DNA of 64,000 bases from the NCBI GenBank assembly GCA_030770425.1, contig JASJFT010000204.1:16619-80618 (forward strand), read 5' to 3'. Under the pieces are notes generated by a model. It did no database searches. It had not been told where the DNA came from and saw nothing but the letters and a program-made list of their open reading frames with translations. This document shows positions 24,084-35,605 of this stretch, in pieces; the first letter of the stretch is position 1, and each line of letters opens with the position of its first letter. The translations under genes and the position numbers were made by a program. The DNA is from Darksidea phi. Its lineage: Eukaryota > Ascomycota > Dothideomycetes > Pleosporales > Lentitheciaceae.

Positions 24084-24588
24084 GCATGCTAAAGCAACAG
24101 TACTTCTGACCGGGAAGATGCGTCTTTCGCTTTGCTGGCCTGGCTCCGTGGCTTCAACGCCGAGCTGAGCGAGGGAATAGGCATCGCACCGGTACCCGCG
24201 CGTTGCGTGTCTGCTCTGCTTGTGGAGGGGAAGTTCTCGAGGGCCAAACAAACATGACGCCCGGAAGCGGTTACGGTGCTTTCTCGGCAGTCTCGACCTG
24301 CCGCCCAGCTGACTCAGCATACTGACTGACCCGGTCATTCTAGAAAATATATAGATCAATTCATGTGCAATTCTATAGAGCTATAATTTTGATGTGAGAT
24401 CGAAGGTTGAGCTAGAGACTCAGTTCATACTCGCAGATGGAGCCGTCAACAGCCTGTGGATATCCGTTGCGAAGCATAATGAAAAGCATCATATACAAAT
24501 GACGAGCATTCATCCTGAGATGAATCCGGCTCGAAGCTGGTGCCGTACAATTTCCCAATCGCGCCGTCAAAATGTTTCCATGTTGGGA
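24084..24588. other. Intergenic, promoter of the 539-aa gene
   Basis: A 505-bp spacer between the preferred start at 24083 and the stop of the phosphogluconolactonase gene, both minus strand. Part of it (24084-24359) is in frame with the downstream gene and could be coding if the longer start is used. Confidence 0.45.
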
Positions 24589-25377
24589 CTAAAGGCTACC
24601 GCGACGTGCCGGGAAGGACACGCCCTCGACTGCCGGAGAGTCCACAAACCAACTGACCCTCTCTTCCGCCTGGGAGTTGATGAGCCCACAGGGAAGTTGG
24701 CGGCCCTCGTCCGTATCGAAGATTTGCTTCATGATGTCCTTTTTTCCTCCTCCTGTTGCAACAAAGGCTATCTTGATCCCGTGCGTTGCAACGGGCAGGG
24801 AAAGCGTGATGCGCTTCGGCGGAGGCTTCGGCGAGTCGAAAATGGGGAGGACCCAGGCTTCGCTTTCACGCAGAAGGGGAGAGCCGGGGAACAAGCTGCA
24901 AGTGTGGCCGTCGGGGCCGCAGCCAAGTAGCAGCAGGTCGAACATGGGCAGCCTCACGCTATCCCTCGCAGCGAAGACGCTAACGAGGGTCTGCTCGTAC
25001 TGGTCGGCCAGTTCTTGGACGTCATCAAGATATCTGACATCGATGGGGAAGACCTTGGGCTCGCCCAGGTCGGCGGATGCCTTGTCCAGAATCTCCTCCT
25101 TCACCAGCTTGTAATTGCTGTCTTGGTGGTCGAGCGGGACGGCGCGCTCGTCGGCGAAGAAGATCTCCCACTTGTCGAGCTGGACTTTGCCCTCGCCGCT
25201 GGTCTCCTTGAGGAGCGCCTGGCCAAGTACTTTTGGCAGCGATCCGCCGGACACGGCGACGCGGAAGACTTGGTGCCGGCTAAGCGCGCTGTTCTGTGCC
25301 TCGAGGACGTATGCACGTAGGCTTGCGGCGAGGTCGTCGACGCCCTGGAAGGCGTATAGGTTCGGCGGCTTGCCCAT
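24589..25377 (-). CDS. SOL3: 6-phosphogluconolactonase, 262 aa
   Basis: A single exon. The enzyme hydrolyses 6-phosphogluconolactone to 6-phosphogluconate, the second step of the oxidative pentose phosphate pathway, in the cytosol. Family motifs are all present: AVSGGSLPKVL (residues 41-51), FFADERAVPLDHQDSNYKL (73-91) and LLLGCGPDGHTCSLFPG (149-165). SxPVATHGIKIAFVATGGGKK lies near the C-terminus (the motif begins SLPVATHG). The length of 262 is normal for fungal SOL-type enzymes. The frame stays open to an ATG at 25587, but the extra 70 residues carry no family homology. The start MGKPPNLYAF aligns with the family N-terminus, so I place the start at 25377. The symbol is by analogy with the yeast SOL3/SOL4 paralogues. 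Confidence 0.95.
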   Translation of the reverse strand: MGKPPNLYAFQGVDDLAASLRAYVLEAQNSALSRHQVFRVAVSGGSLPKVLGQALLKETSGEGKVQLDKWEIFFADERAVPLDHQDSNYKLVKEEILDKASADLGEPKVFPIDVRYLDDVQELADQYEQTLVSVFAARDSVRLPMFDLLLLGCGPDGHTCSLFPGSPLLRESEAWVLPIFDSPKPPPKRITLSLPVATHGIKIAFVATGGGKKDIMKQIFDTDEGRQLPCGLINSQAEERVSWFVDSPAVEGVSFPARRGSL

Positions 25378-27618
25378 GTTGGTGGCGGAAAGTTGGTACG
25401 ACGGGGGTGCGAGCGATGGAGGGGCAGGACAGACGTTATGGTGGGGGGCAGTTTTGATTGCGCCCAGGCAGCCAGAAAAGAAACCAAGGATAAGCAAGTG
25501 ATGCGCTGACAGCTTCAAAGGTGAGATTGAGTATATGAGTATCGACGAGTTCGTTGTAGGCAGCGCAAGGTGTGCGCTGGGCTGCAATGCATTACCTCAT
25601 GATGAAAGGCTGAACCACGGCGCCGGACCGTTTGTACCTTCGCACATCAACGCGCGACTTGACTATACTTGGAGGTTCATTCGCCTGCGCCTTTGAAAGC
25701 ACACAGCATGCGAGCAGATGCGCAGCGCAAAAAGGATATGCACGAATTTATGAGTTTTGGGCATTTGCCTATGGCAGCGCATGCCTTGCTCGCATGACCT
25801 GGCCGTTCCGCTGAGGGGGAGAATAACGCCCAACTGGCCGCCTCTTCCGGCAGAGGGGAGCTAAGCCAGATCCGGAGCTCACGTGTTTGTGGATGCGGGC
25901 ACCAACATCCATTGAAATGTTCCTACTGTGCTCAAGACCAGACATCGTTTGACCAGTACCCAACAAGCAGGAAAATACAATGCACGCAACTGGCCCAATC
26001 TGCCCGCGAAGGGAAGCAAACATTTCACGCATTACAGCCTTGCCTCTTCAGCCCCTACCAGCAAGCCCAACAAACCAGATGCGTTGCGCTACGAGTTGGG
26101 TCACCCTCAAACCATCCAAAGAATATGCTCACTCAAGTCTAGACGTGTCTCTGCTCGGCAACCTTGAAGTGTAGGTCGCACGCTGCATTGTCACCGCTTG
26201 TGACTGGTTCCCGTCACGGCCATTGCGCCTGGAGCGTCTAGCCGCAAGCCCCCAGGCCCAGGCCCAGGATACACACAGCAACGGCGTTGTTGCGCCGTGG
26301 AGTAAGGCCGGCGCCTGGTATTCCCTCGGCCGTCAACAAGGCCGTGCCATTGGGGCTTGCAACGCCAATCCGAAGATACCCAACTTATCAACGCGGGGTG
26401 CCGAACGGTGCGTAGCGATGTTACTGGGTCGAAAACCCGATCGAGTACTCCGAGCCTTCGAGGCGTATCCGAGGAGCATCTCCCATGCCTTCCGAACGGC
26501 ATGAGAAAGGGGCGAAACGCGTCATCTCTCTGTGTCTATGAGCATCTGGACTTGCCGGGCCACGGAGCTGAGGTAAAAAGAAAATCCTAGTGGAGACACC
26601 GTTCCAGACAAGACTTGACCACGGTTCGGGCCGCTCAAACATAGCAACGTTCAGCGACAGGACCACAGCATCGAGTTGGCCCCGCGCTGCAACGAGGTCA
26701 GCACCGGAAGAACGTTATGTTGGTGAGGAGTGAGAAGGCGGAGTCATCAGCCGCGGGATGTCGGCGCCTTTTGGGCAACGGCTCATCTGGGGGTCCAAGC
26801 ATTGGCGAACAGTCAGATGTTGCGCAAGCAGTGCGGCGCGGCTGTTTGCTGTTTGCTGTTTGCTGTTTGCTTTGCAACAGTGGTGTGCTTGAAGCGTGGA
26901 GCGGGGATGCGGTGCACACTGCACTTGGCAACGCTCGTCGCCCAGCGGTTTGCTAGGCCACGGTCAGCGAAACACCGGCAGAGACCGAAAGCGGCAGACA
27001 TGGCATGGGGTTTTGAGCAAAGTGTGTCGAGCGCAGCAATCGCGATCAATCGCGATCAATCTCGATGAGGTTCCGCCGAGAGTGGCCGTGAATGGTCGGC
27101 CTTGCTGACTGCCGGGCGCTAGGACGTCGACGTGCGATCCGCCTACAAACGAAAGCCTGACGTATTCTCAGACGTCCCTTTGACCGCCGGAGGCACAGCC
27201 TTTGCGCGTCCAGGCATTGCGGGGCTTGTCTTGGGCTGCCCAAGCAAACCCAGCTTCTAACTGGCCGACACTGTTGCAGCCTGTGCCCAGCCGGGTTGGC
27301 TTCGTGCCATGCAACCGTGTGCAGCAGCCAGCTATATCAGAGCTCGTGCCCGTGCCATGGAGATCCTCGTCCTGCCATTTCCAGAGGTGTGACACTCCGC
27401 TTGCAAAACGAAACACGCAGCATACCATCATCTCCGACTACACCTCTTCCGACCCAGTACCTTCCTCGCCTACTTGCTACTTCTCGCTCCCCATTTCGCT
27501 GGCGTACTATTCCACGGAGACGCCCTTGACAGCGCCTTCTTCGACGTACTCGGCAGACACAGACTCTGATCCAACCCACCCTCTTCTAGCCCTGCGACGC
27601 CTGTCGCGCGAGGACCAC
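25378..27618. other. 2.2-kb intergenic region, no supported gene
   Basis: The promoter side of 6-phosphogluconolactonase and the upstream side of the small Cys-rich gene. It contains low-complexity patches but no domain-bearing frame. The frame opening at 27202 runs into the small gene at 27619 and its first 139 codons look non-coding. Confidence 0.5.
26841..26870. repeat. (GCTGTTT)4 minisatellite
   Basis: Four perfect heptamers followed by a degenerate fifth, in an intergenic region. Confidence 0.9.
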
Positions 27619-27876
27619 ATGCCGGCTTCTCCGGACGCCTCAAAGCTCCTCCAGCTGCAGACAGCCGCCGCCCACCCGCCTACGGCCCAACCAATGCAGC
27701 ATAGCAACAGCTCCTCATCCAACTCCTCCACCTCCAGCATGGGCTCAGACAGGTCCCCATCAACGCTCTGCTGCTGCCGATGCCGTCGCGAATCTGGCTT
27801 GGGAATGATTCAATTCGCCACCAACCTCTACTACTGTAGTCACTGCGCCAAAATGACGGGCTACTGCGCGGGCTGA
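27619..27876 (+). CDS. Small Cys-rich protein, 85 aa
   Basis: An ATG at 27619 (ccacATGcc) and a stop at 27876. The first 50 or so residues are Ser/Thr/Gln/Pro-rich and disordered. The last 30 form a compact Cys cluster: CCCRCRRES, then FATNLYYCSHCAKMTGYC. The spacing CxxC...CxxC plus extra Cys is what a small treble-clef or zinc-ribbon knuckle would need. There is no signal peptide, so it is more likely an intracellular zinc-binding protein than a secreted effector. I do not recognise a named family. I chose the internal start because the upstream part of the open frame looks non-coding. Gene-sized but small, so reality rests on the Cys pattern. Confidence 0.55.
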   Translation: MPASPDASKLLQLQTAAAHPPTAQPMQHSNSSSSNSSTSSMGSDRSPSTLCCCRCRRESGLGMIQFATNLYYCSHCAKMTGYCAG

Positions 27877-29619
27877 GTACGACCATCATTGCATTTCGAG
27901 GTTACAAGAGCACGTTCTCAGCACACCGGGAGTCATACAAGACCCGCTAGCGATTGGCATCATCAAGCCTACTTTCCGCCATTGACGGGCATTTTTTCCG
28001 CAAACGTGGACACTCCAGGGCTCACTGGATCCGCTATGTCTTAGCTATCTTCCCGATGATACGATTACATCGGCGCAAGTACTTTGAATGGCTTGAAGAG
28101 GGATGAAGATTTATGATGTACAGGGTGAGGAGGGGTGAACGGCCATGAATTAGGAATCGGTCCGAGTTTTTAAATGCAAGGAAAGCGAGATGTGGACTAG
28201 GAAGCGCGGGATCGCCGACACATTTCTATGAAGCAGGCCTTCGCTCTAATTCTACGATGGCTACGATAGCTATTGAATATGATACCCCTTTCTCAGTCTC
28301 GAATGTTTACTTTGCCTCCACCCTTCCACAAACAATATCACATCTTATCTACTCTTATCTCACTGCCCTTCTGTATTGACCAGTAGCCTTCGAAGTCACG
28401 CAAGCGCGCATATTGTCCCAGTGCCTATCTATCGCAAACGTGTAAATCACTGCCACGCAAGCAAAGACAACCGTTTGCATAACCGGCGCATGCGGTAACG
28501 CGAATCACGTCCATGTCTCAGCTCAAACATCAAGCATCACCACCGCTGATCACATTCCCCACCACACCCAATCCCCACACCGTCATACATCGACTTTTCG
28601 TATCGCACACTCATAACCCGATCGATGTCTCCGCGATGATCTGGGCAACCATGCAGCTAGCAATAACGGGCAGCGATCGTCGAACCCCGTTCGGCAGAGT
28701 CATTCCGTACCCATTCAGCGCAAGGCTCTTGTTCGGGGGGCTTGTGACAGCAACGAGTTAAGATATTTTCTCATCTTGGTGTTGGGCGATGCTGTCGTGT
28801 TTGGGCGATACGGACCGATAATGCACTATCGAGAGTTTGTGCGCGTGGTTGCAGGCGTGTTTGGGATTGAGTTGGGCTGGTGGTCATTTTCCAGAGGGAG
28901 GTTCGGATAAAGCTGAGGCTGGCTCAAGGTATCTCCGCGGCACCATCGCATGTGCCAACATCCACCCTTAATCAAATCTCACTTTCTCACGTTCCTGAAG
29001 CAACCCACCGGACACCGACCACCACCTCCACCACGCTCTACCCGCCGCTCCGGTAAATAACCATATCACACTACCCGCCCACCTGGTGCTTCTCCGCCTG
29101 CCACGCGCACCAAGCTCTTGACCATCGACGATGCGTGGCCTCTTTCATCAATGATCGCCCATCAGGAAAGGGCTTGATACTGGCAAGGTTGCCATCTACT
29201 CACGCTGTTGAACCAGACCACGGGTCTTGGGTGAGCACGGGTGTGATCGAGTGGTGGGTCGTATTTGGCGTAGAGATCTTCGAAGCAGAAGCACATGGTT
29301 TGGTTTGTTACATGGTGAGGTAGTACGCATTTATGGAGCGAGTGGGTAGTATTGGAGTGACTCCGTGGGAGCGCTAATGGAGTTTCTGCTGGGTCGATGA
29401 TCTCTTCCTGATATTCTTCGGAGTCGTCTCCGGTCGTTGGTTGTCGCGACGGTACAGGTATCCGAATGCTAGATCGCAAGCCGCTCTATTCCTCTTTTCC
29501 TCACCCAATTTGCGCAAGCTTTCACGCTTTTCTTTAGTTGGTGCAAATTTTCCGTCACCGTGTATATCTTTCGGGTCCATTCTTCCGATGCATCATCGCA
29601 TATCACTTCAGGTCGTTGC
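27877..29619. other. Intergenic, no supported gene
   Basis: The first part of a 7.7-kb gap before POB3. Frames at 28513-28761 and 29135-29323 have no domain or splice continuity. Confidence 0.5.
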
Positions 29620-29790
29620 CTGTCAATATTCAAAATCGCCTCATCGCCCGTGAGCATCCTACTGTGTACAACCCTACAGCTCTATTATCGTGTATATGGT
29701 GTGGGTATAGCACCTCTACTGTATACAAACTTCTACCGTGTTTCGTGCAGACCTTACAAAAGAGACTCCCGCTGTGCAAATCCCAAACAA
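29620..29790 (+). repeat. Dispersed repeat, copy A
   Basis: Shares tcaatatt(c), cctcatcgcc, acagctctattatcgtgta, ggtatagcacct.tact, tacaaact.ctacc.tgtt.cgtgc and ccttacaaaagagactccc with copies at 30151-30335 (same strand) and 47331-47506 (opposite strand). It is degraded and has no coding capacity that I recognise. Confidence 0.8.
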
Positions 29791-29990
29791 ATCATTTCAG
29801 ATGAGCGAAAGAGATAAGTTACAACTATCTTCTTACCTTTCTTTTTCCCTGAGGAAAAGCTGCATTGCGCAACTATGCTCTTGTAGGGGAGTTTTTCTAC
29901 TCTAATGATAAACTGCATACTTCTGAAGCCCCTGCACATGAAAAGAGTGGAACGCTTGACGTCGGCCCGTGGATCTTCTTACCTTCCGGT

Positions 29991-30054
29991 GAGGAAGCTG
30001 GATGGGTATAAGAGATGGATATGAGGAAGCTGGCTGAGGATAAGAGATGGATGT
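29991..30054. repeat. 32-bp tandem duplication
   Basis: Two units, 29991-30022 and 30023-30054, share gaggaagctgg and ataagagatggat. The array lies between repeat copies A and B. Confidence 0.8.
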
Positions 30055-30150
30055 AGTGAGTGGGAGGCTGGTATCATCGCAGGCAATTTTTATACTGTGG
30101 GCGGTAGTATGGGTATACTAACTCATCGCTATCGCTGTTGGTCTCCCAAC

Positions 30151-30335
30151 CGCCTCAATATTCGATGTTCGAAACATCACCTCGTCGGTATCTCACGATC
30201 GAGAGTACTATATACAGCTGTATAGCTCTATTATCGTGTATAAGGTATAGGTATAGCACCTTTACTATGTACAAACTCCTACCATGTTCCGTGCGGACCT
30301 TACAAAGAGACTCCCACTATACAAATCCAACCCCA
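30151..30335 (+). repeat. Dispersed repeat, copy B
   Basis: The best delimited copy. It starts cgcctcaatattcgatgttc and ends ctcccactatacaaatcc. It lies 530 bp downstream of copy A in the same orientation. Many C/T and G/A differences from copy A suggest mild RIP. Confidence 0.8.
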
Positions 30336-30479
30336 AAAAATCCTCTTACATTCCTGTTCCTCTCGCTGTATTCCTTCCTTTATTGAGCTGAAGTTGAAAG
30401 CTTTATGGGTAACTCTTCAAAAGAAAGTCGGTCTAGCGAGCACTTCGCGGGAATGAATCGGACGTCCTGAGATGCTGAG

Positions 30480-31190
30480 ATGGTGCATCTCCTCGCCACT
30501 AGACCTAATCCATGATATGCGGTCCGCCGAGCTGATCGAGATCACCAGAATCGCTATTGGCGTACCCAAGGGCTACCTCCGTGAACAGGGGGTAGAGGCA
30601 ACGATGCACCGACGCGCCTGTGGCGACGCCGCCCTCCGGTTACGTGGCTGCGATGGAAGATATGGGGCTGTAGATCGATATACAGCGGCCCCGCGGATAC
30701 TCGTAGGGTCGCGAGATAGAGGTAAGTGATATCGCAGGTTAAGGAGGTAAGTTAGCTATGTAGATAGGTAGAGCGATCGATAAGACTATGGAGGACGGAG
30801 GATAGAGTATAACGCTCCGCCGATAAAGATCTTACTCTAGGACGTTAAGTAAGTCGCCAGTCATATTTCCTACTCCTGAGTCTAGTAGACTACCGTTGAT
30901 ACTACTCAGTATTATAGTATACGCCATGTCCTCTCATAAGGCTCGGACCGTTGCTCGCGACATGCGGTACGACCTCTTTTATAGTAACAACAACTTTCTT
31001 ATGTCATCTTTTTAGGTTATTCCGCGAGTTTGACGACGCGATGACCGCTACTCGTTCGATATGCGGCCCTCCCTACGCTCCGTCTCCTTGGATACACTAC
31101 CCAAATAAACATTATTATTACTCTCTATTATTTTCTGGGAGTACTTTATCTCGGGGGTGCGTAGCAACACCGTACCCCAACGTAGTAAAA
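30480..31190. mobile_element. Partly RIP-mutated transposon relic (class unknown)
   Basis: The stretch 30720-30910 is depleted of CpA and TpG compared with its surroundings (ggaggtaagttagctatgta; aagatcttactctaggacgt). It grades into normal sequence on both sides. No domain is readable. This is a small RIP island inside the gene-bearing compartment and probably a relic of an insertion. Confidence 0.4.
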
Positions 31191-34100
31191 AATGAGTTTT
31201 TCATGCAAACACAGGACGTAGTTTGAAGGTACAAACCGCATCCCAATCGCAAGACAGCCGAGTCTTTAGTATCTTAACAACCCAAAAATGAATGTGCGGC
31301 TTCCGCCAATGACGAGCCAAAACTGATAATTGTTTAGGGCGCACAGAAGGCCTTTCAATTTCGCGCTCGCTACCTAGCAGTGGCACATATGTTTTGCAAA
31401 GCAACCACAAGAAGATAGGTACTAGTACCCTCTAGACAAGCTTTGTCGACTTCGTAACCCGACCTCTAGAGAACTTCTCCACAACAGATGGGGAAGCGGC
31501 CCATGAACTGAAGAGGCTCTCTATCGACATATCCTGTCGGCCGAGACTGTCGTGCCCTCTTTGATGAAGTGCCTTGCCATTCGCCGCCCAATGATATCTA
31601 CCTTTTGCCGACTATCACTGTCCAATGGCGCTTTCGTACGAAAATACTTAAAGCGCTCCACAAGGCTCGTATTTCATGTGGTTCTAGAGATAAGTTCCGG
31701 AATGATTTCCTCATTTCTTTACCGTTTCCTACTTTCACTCCCTCTTCTTCCTTCCGCATCTCTTCCAGCTCTGTGTTGCACTTCCAGTTTTGTTGGGTTC
31801 GCTAAAGTCGAAGACTGAGGCAAAACATGGCTGGAATTGACTAGCATGTAAACGAAGCACCTCGCGCACACCAAACATTTTAACAAGGTTCAAGCAACCT
31901 CGTTGGGCGCTATACCTAGACTATTGTCACGCCATCGAACGGCATCGGTCCTACCGTACGCAACGCTATTCCCGTCCAATCATATGCACCTACTACAGCT
32001 TGTAACGCCTCACATGCGTACGACGGTGAGGTGCTTCGTGCAGCACAGTGCGGCACAATGCGACCCAGATTCATGGACGCCTCTCCTGTAAGCGATAGCA
32101 TCTGAAGTGTAGGCAACCAAGGCCACACCTTCAGCGCCCCAAAACCAGGACTGCACCCAAAGACGTTCATGGCATCCGCTGCTCTCATTTCTCTCCGAGA
32201 TTTTGGGTCGGAATTTATTAGCTTTATTTATCCAACATCGTCCAAGATAGGATCACACTGCGATCCTGAATTTCACAAGCCTCGCGCGAGGTAATTATCA
32301 TCCAATCGTTTCGGAGAGCCTAGCCCAGACAATCCATGTTTCTGGGTCCACAGGCATTAGCTCTAGTCTATACCTGCTGCGCGAGATACAAGGACGTACA
32401 TTCACATGCGAAAGCCGTCGAAAGGGCCAGACTCGTTTTATACCGGAAAGTCTGAACCACGGATCGATTTCTTGCGCAGATGACCGCGACTTTGGCCGTC
32501 TCTTGTTGGATGCCCCGGTCTAGGCTGTCCACCGCCATCGGCGCCGAAGCCGCGAACACTGACTCATGAGCAGACCCACTTACGAGACCGCGCATACAGC
32601 ATCAATGTGATCGTTGAAGGTGCGGCATCTTCCATCCGCCGGCGTCCCGAGCCCTTGTGCTTCGCGACAAGGTGAGCCTTGTCTGCGATGGGGTAGATAA
32701 GGTTGGTTTCACTTCGTTTATCTCCACCGGTGCAACAGGGTCGCGCTACACAACGCCTGGATCAACGGTTTGCAGCTAGATTGGCATCTAGGCGGTAGCC
32801 TCAGGTGTCTAATAGAATCGGGCTGAGCTTGGTTCTCGGAGAAAGCGGTACACTAAGAATCGTGGTTGGCGTTCTTATTGGAAAGTGGTGGAGAACGCAC
32901 ATCACCATCCACCTCGTCAAGATCAATATGGCTAAGAGAGGGTGAAAAAACCTGTTCTTCGTAACAACACCTTGCTAACACTAATATAGTGATCCAGAGT
33001 GGGACATCCAAGAAGCCACACCAACCCCACCAAGCATGACTAGCATCCACACCTCAAGTCCTGCATCCTGTGCCGCCCCCACCATCATCAGCAGCAGCGA
33101 GCTGCAGCACATCCCTGTTGATAGCTCGCTAGTCGTCTCATCCTCCCGTAGCCTAGCCGGCGGCACAATAATCGGCCCATCCCCACCCTCGGCCCACACC
33201 CAATAGTATCCACATCCGCTACGTTGTTCTTCTTCGGGGTAGGCTGTCCACAATAGGAACGGTTAAAGACTGGCTTCAACTCAATCGATTCGAGGGGATT
33301 ATGTAGCTGATGTAATGAAGAGTTATGGAAACCAGTGCGCACAGCAATTTTTATGCGCGGTGGTACGATACAACAGAGTCGATTCACGCTTAAAATTTCC
33401 TATTCCGTAAGTCAGAATCCAAAGTCTGGTTGTTGAGAAGCGCCGTCGTGTAGTCGGTGTTTCCGTGTGGTTGACCACCAAGTCATCCATGGATCGTGAG
33501 CTGCAACGCTAAAATGCAAGACACTACCCCGCCCGCTACAGAAGCGGTTCACGCGATCGTTACGAGGTCGTACGGGGAGGACCGGCTTGTCGGTAGTAGG
33601 GGTGGGCTGGATTGTTCCATATTGCAGATCCGTTTGTGGCGTCGAAGACGTGCTCGCCTGCAGCACTTGTACCGGAGATTGCAGGCGCCCTAGCCTATAA
33701 ACGTGCTACTAGTTTCTGGGACCCGATGGTCTGCCTGCGAGCTTGTGCAGACGCCGTCTTCTCTTGGCCAGGCTAAGGTATGTTGTGTTGGTTGTTAGGT
33801 CGAGGGCGATGATCATTCCTGAAGACTGGGAGCATGTGCGGTTCTAACCCGAATCGATTGTAGTGTTGTCAAAGAGTAAGGTAACTATGCGTGTCTACCT
33901 TTCCGTAAGAAAACGTGCATCAGGCTGGTAGCAGGAATCTGGTTTGTCGAAGTGCAAAGGGTGGTTGTGCATTTCGTGGCTGAGCAGGTTGCTGAGCTTT
34001 GCCGCATCGAGATGACCTAGTTCTTACTCTCACTCTCACCGAATTACTGAAATAGATATTATACCATGCTTCCTTCCCCTAGCCTTTCTCCAGCAGGCTG

Positions 34101-35605
34101 TAGCCAGTAGATAAACTAATTCGATCGATGAACCCTAATCGAAGAGCTCTTTGCACTTGATATGTTATCGTCTTGAGCATGCCTTCGATGGCCCATGGGG
34201 GAAATTGAGGCGAAGTTGAAGGCTGTGAGACTGCATTCGAGGGTGTGATAGGCTATCATATGGGCTAGTCGCAGTTGTTGGTAAGGTGCAATTTCTGAAA
34301 GCCCCTGTGTAACGATTGTGAATTTGCTATAGAGCTAAGCACTGCATATTTCGAAATGTGCCGGGGTCATACAGATCCCAGCATTTTTGAGTCGGTGTTC
34401 TAATTGTACTACCTCCTTACGAAACCGACATAGAAATTAGGATACAAATTGCGCTAACGATCGTGACGCAACGGTGGCATCGAGTATATCACATAAGATT
34501 ATCAGCCTATCAAAATGTACGGTCTATTCGATTGAACCGGTATGGACATATAAAACGTGTCCTAGATCATAACTTTATACATTAAGCGTAAGTGGTGAAA
34601 GGCTGAATCTGTATTTCAAGCCTCCCTACATTGCAGATAGTGAGAAGAAATCGAACGCAAACCAAGACATATGTCGAGAATGGGTCGGTGGGGCTATTTG
34701 GCTTGCGATGTTGCGCAAACGCGTAGAGCCACAGTGTGCTAGTAAGTATAGAGCAATGATATGGAAACAACGTCTAGCGAGGAATGTCACAAGGCTAGGG
34801 ATAATGCCGTCTTCAGATCCGTAAGATGACAAAGTGGACGATGTTGCACTGGAGCGAAAGTTTAACCCCACATTGAAAGTTCCTAGAAGCTTGTTTGGGG
34901 CCTTAGAAATGCTACCGTTCAGATATCTGTTATCATTCGTGGCGTACCGTATTTTACAGTACATGTGCTGTGATATGGACCAGCTTTTCCCCAAAAGAAC
35001 AATCCAAGTCCACGCGGATGTAGATAGTCCGATCGAAAGTCTAAGAGGAGCTGTGGCTGATGAAGTTGACTTGACTGTAACATAGTGTAAACATGTGTCC
35101 ATGAGGACCCGGGGGAGCGGCGGTATCCAGAGGCTCGACGTTTCCTGGCATATGCCTACCCGGTATTCGACAATGCGGAACAAGTCAAGTATTTCGAGGA
35201 ATGCAGGTAAGTGTAGTTCGTTGCCTTTATATAGAGGTTGGGAAGCGTAGAACGAAGTAGGAAGCTAGGAGGTAGACGAGAGAGAAGTGACAGCCGGAGA
35301 TTCGGGTGCGTAAGGATATTGCGAGTGGCCTGCTCACTGGCACACCTGGCCCATCGTTCTTACTTTTACCCTAGTAGTCACGGTAGAAAATATTAGGAAA
35401 TAAGAAGCGAGGTTGGGGTGAAGTTGTAGGGAAACTTCAATGTTGGGTTGACGGGTGCACACACCATCTCACGTGATATACACTTAGTCAGCATATATCT
35501 CGGCAAGAACGCGCTCGCGCCTCGTCTTCGAACCTCGCGCTGAGTTTCTCCAACATCTCCCATACAACCTGTTTACTACATCTTTGCGCGGCATTGATAT
35601 TCGAA
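31191..35605. other. 4.4-kb intergenic region upstream of POB3, no supported gene
   Basis: The longest candidate frame, 34626-35183 (-), has no domain, no hydrophobic or charge pattern and no splice partners. Near the POB3 end there is a CACGTG at 35470-35475 and an ACGCG at 35509-35513, either of which could be a promoter element. Confidence 0.5.

Noticed and set aside
24084..24359. Start at 24359 for the 539-aa gene
   Set aside because: The extra 92 residues look like translated noncoding sequence; kept only as an alternative.
27202..27618. N-terminal extension of the small Cys-rich gene
   Set aside because: The 139 codons before the ATG at 27619 look non-coding, with no pattern or domain.
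30151..30200. tRNA-derived SINE with a B box in dispersed repeat B
   Set aside because: GTTCGAAAC resembles a B box, but no A box at the correct distance and no tRNA fold is visible.
34626..35183. 185-codon minus-strand frame upstream of POB3
   Set aside because: No domain, no transcript signal visible, composition like noncoding sequence, and not continued by splicing.
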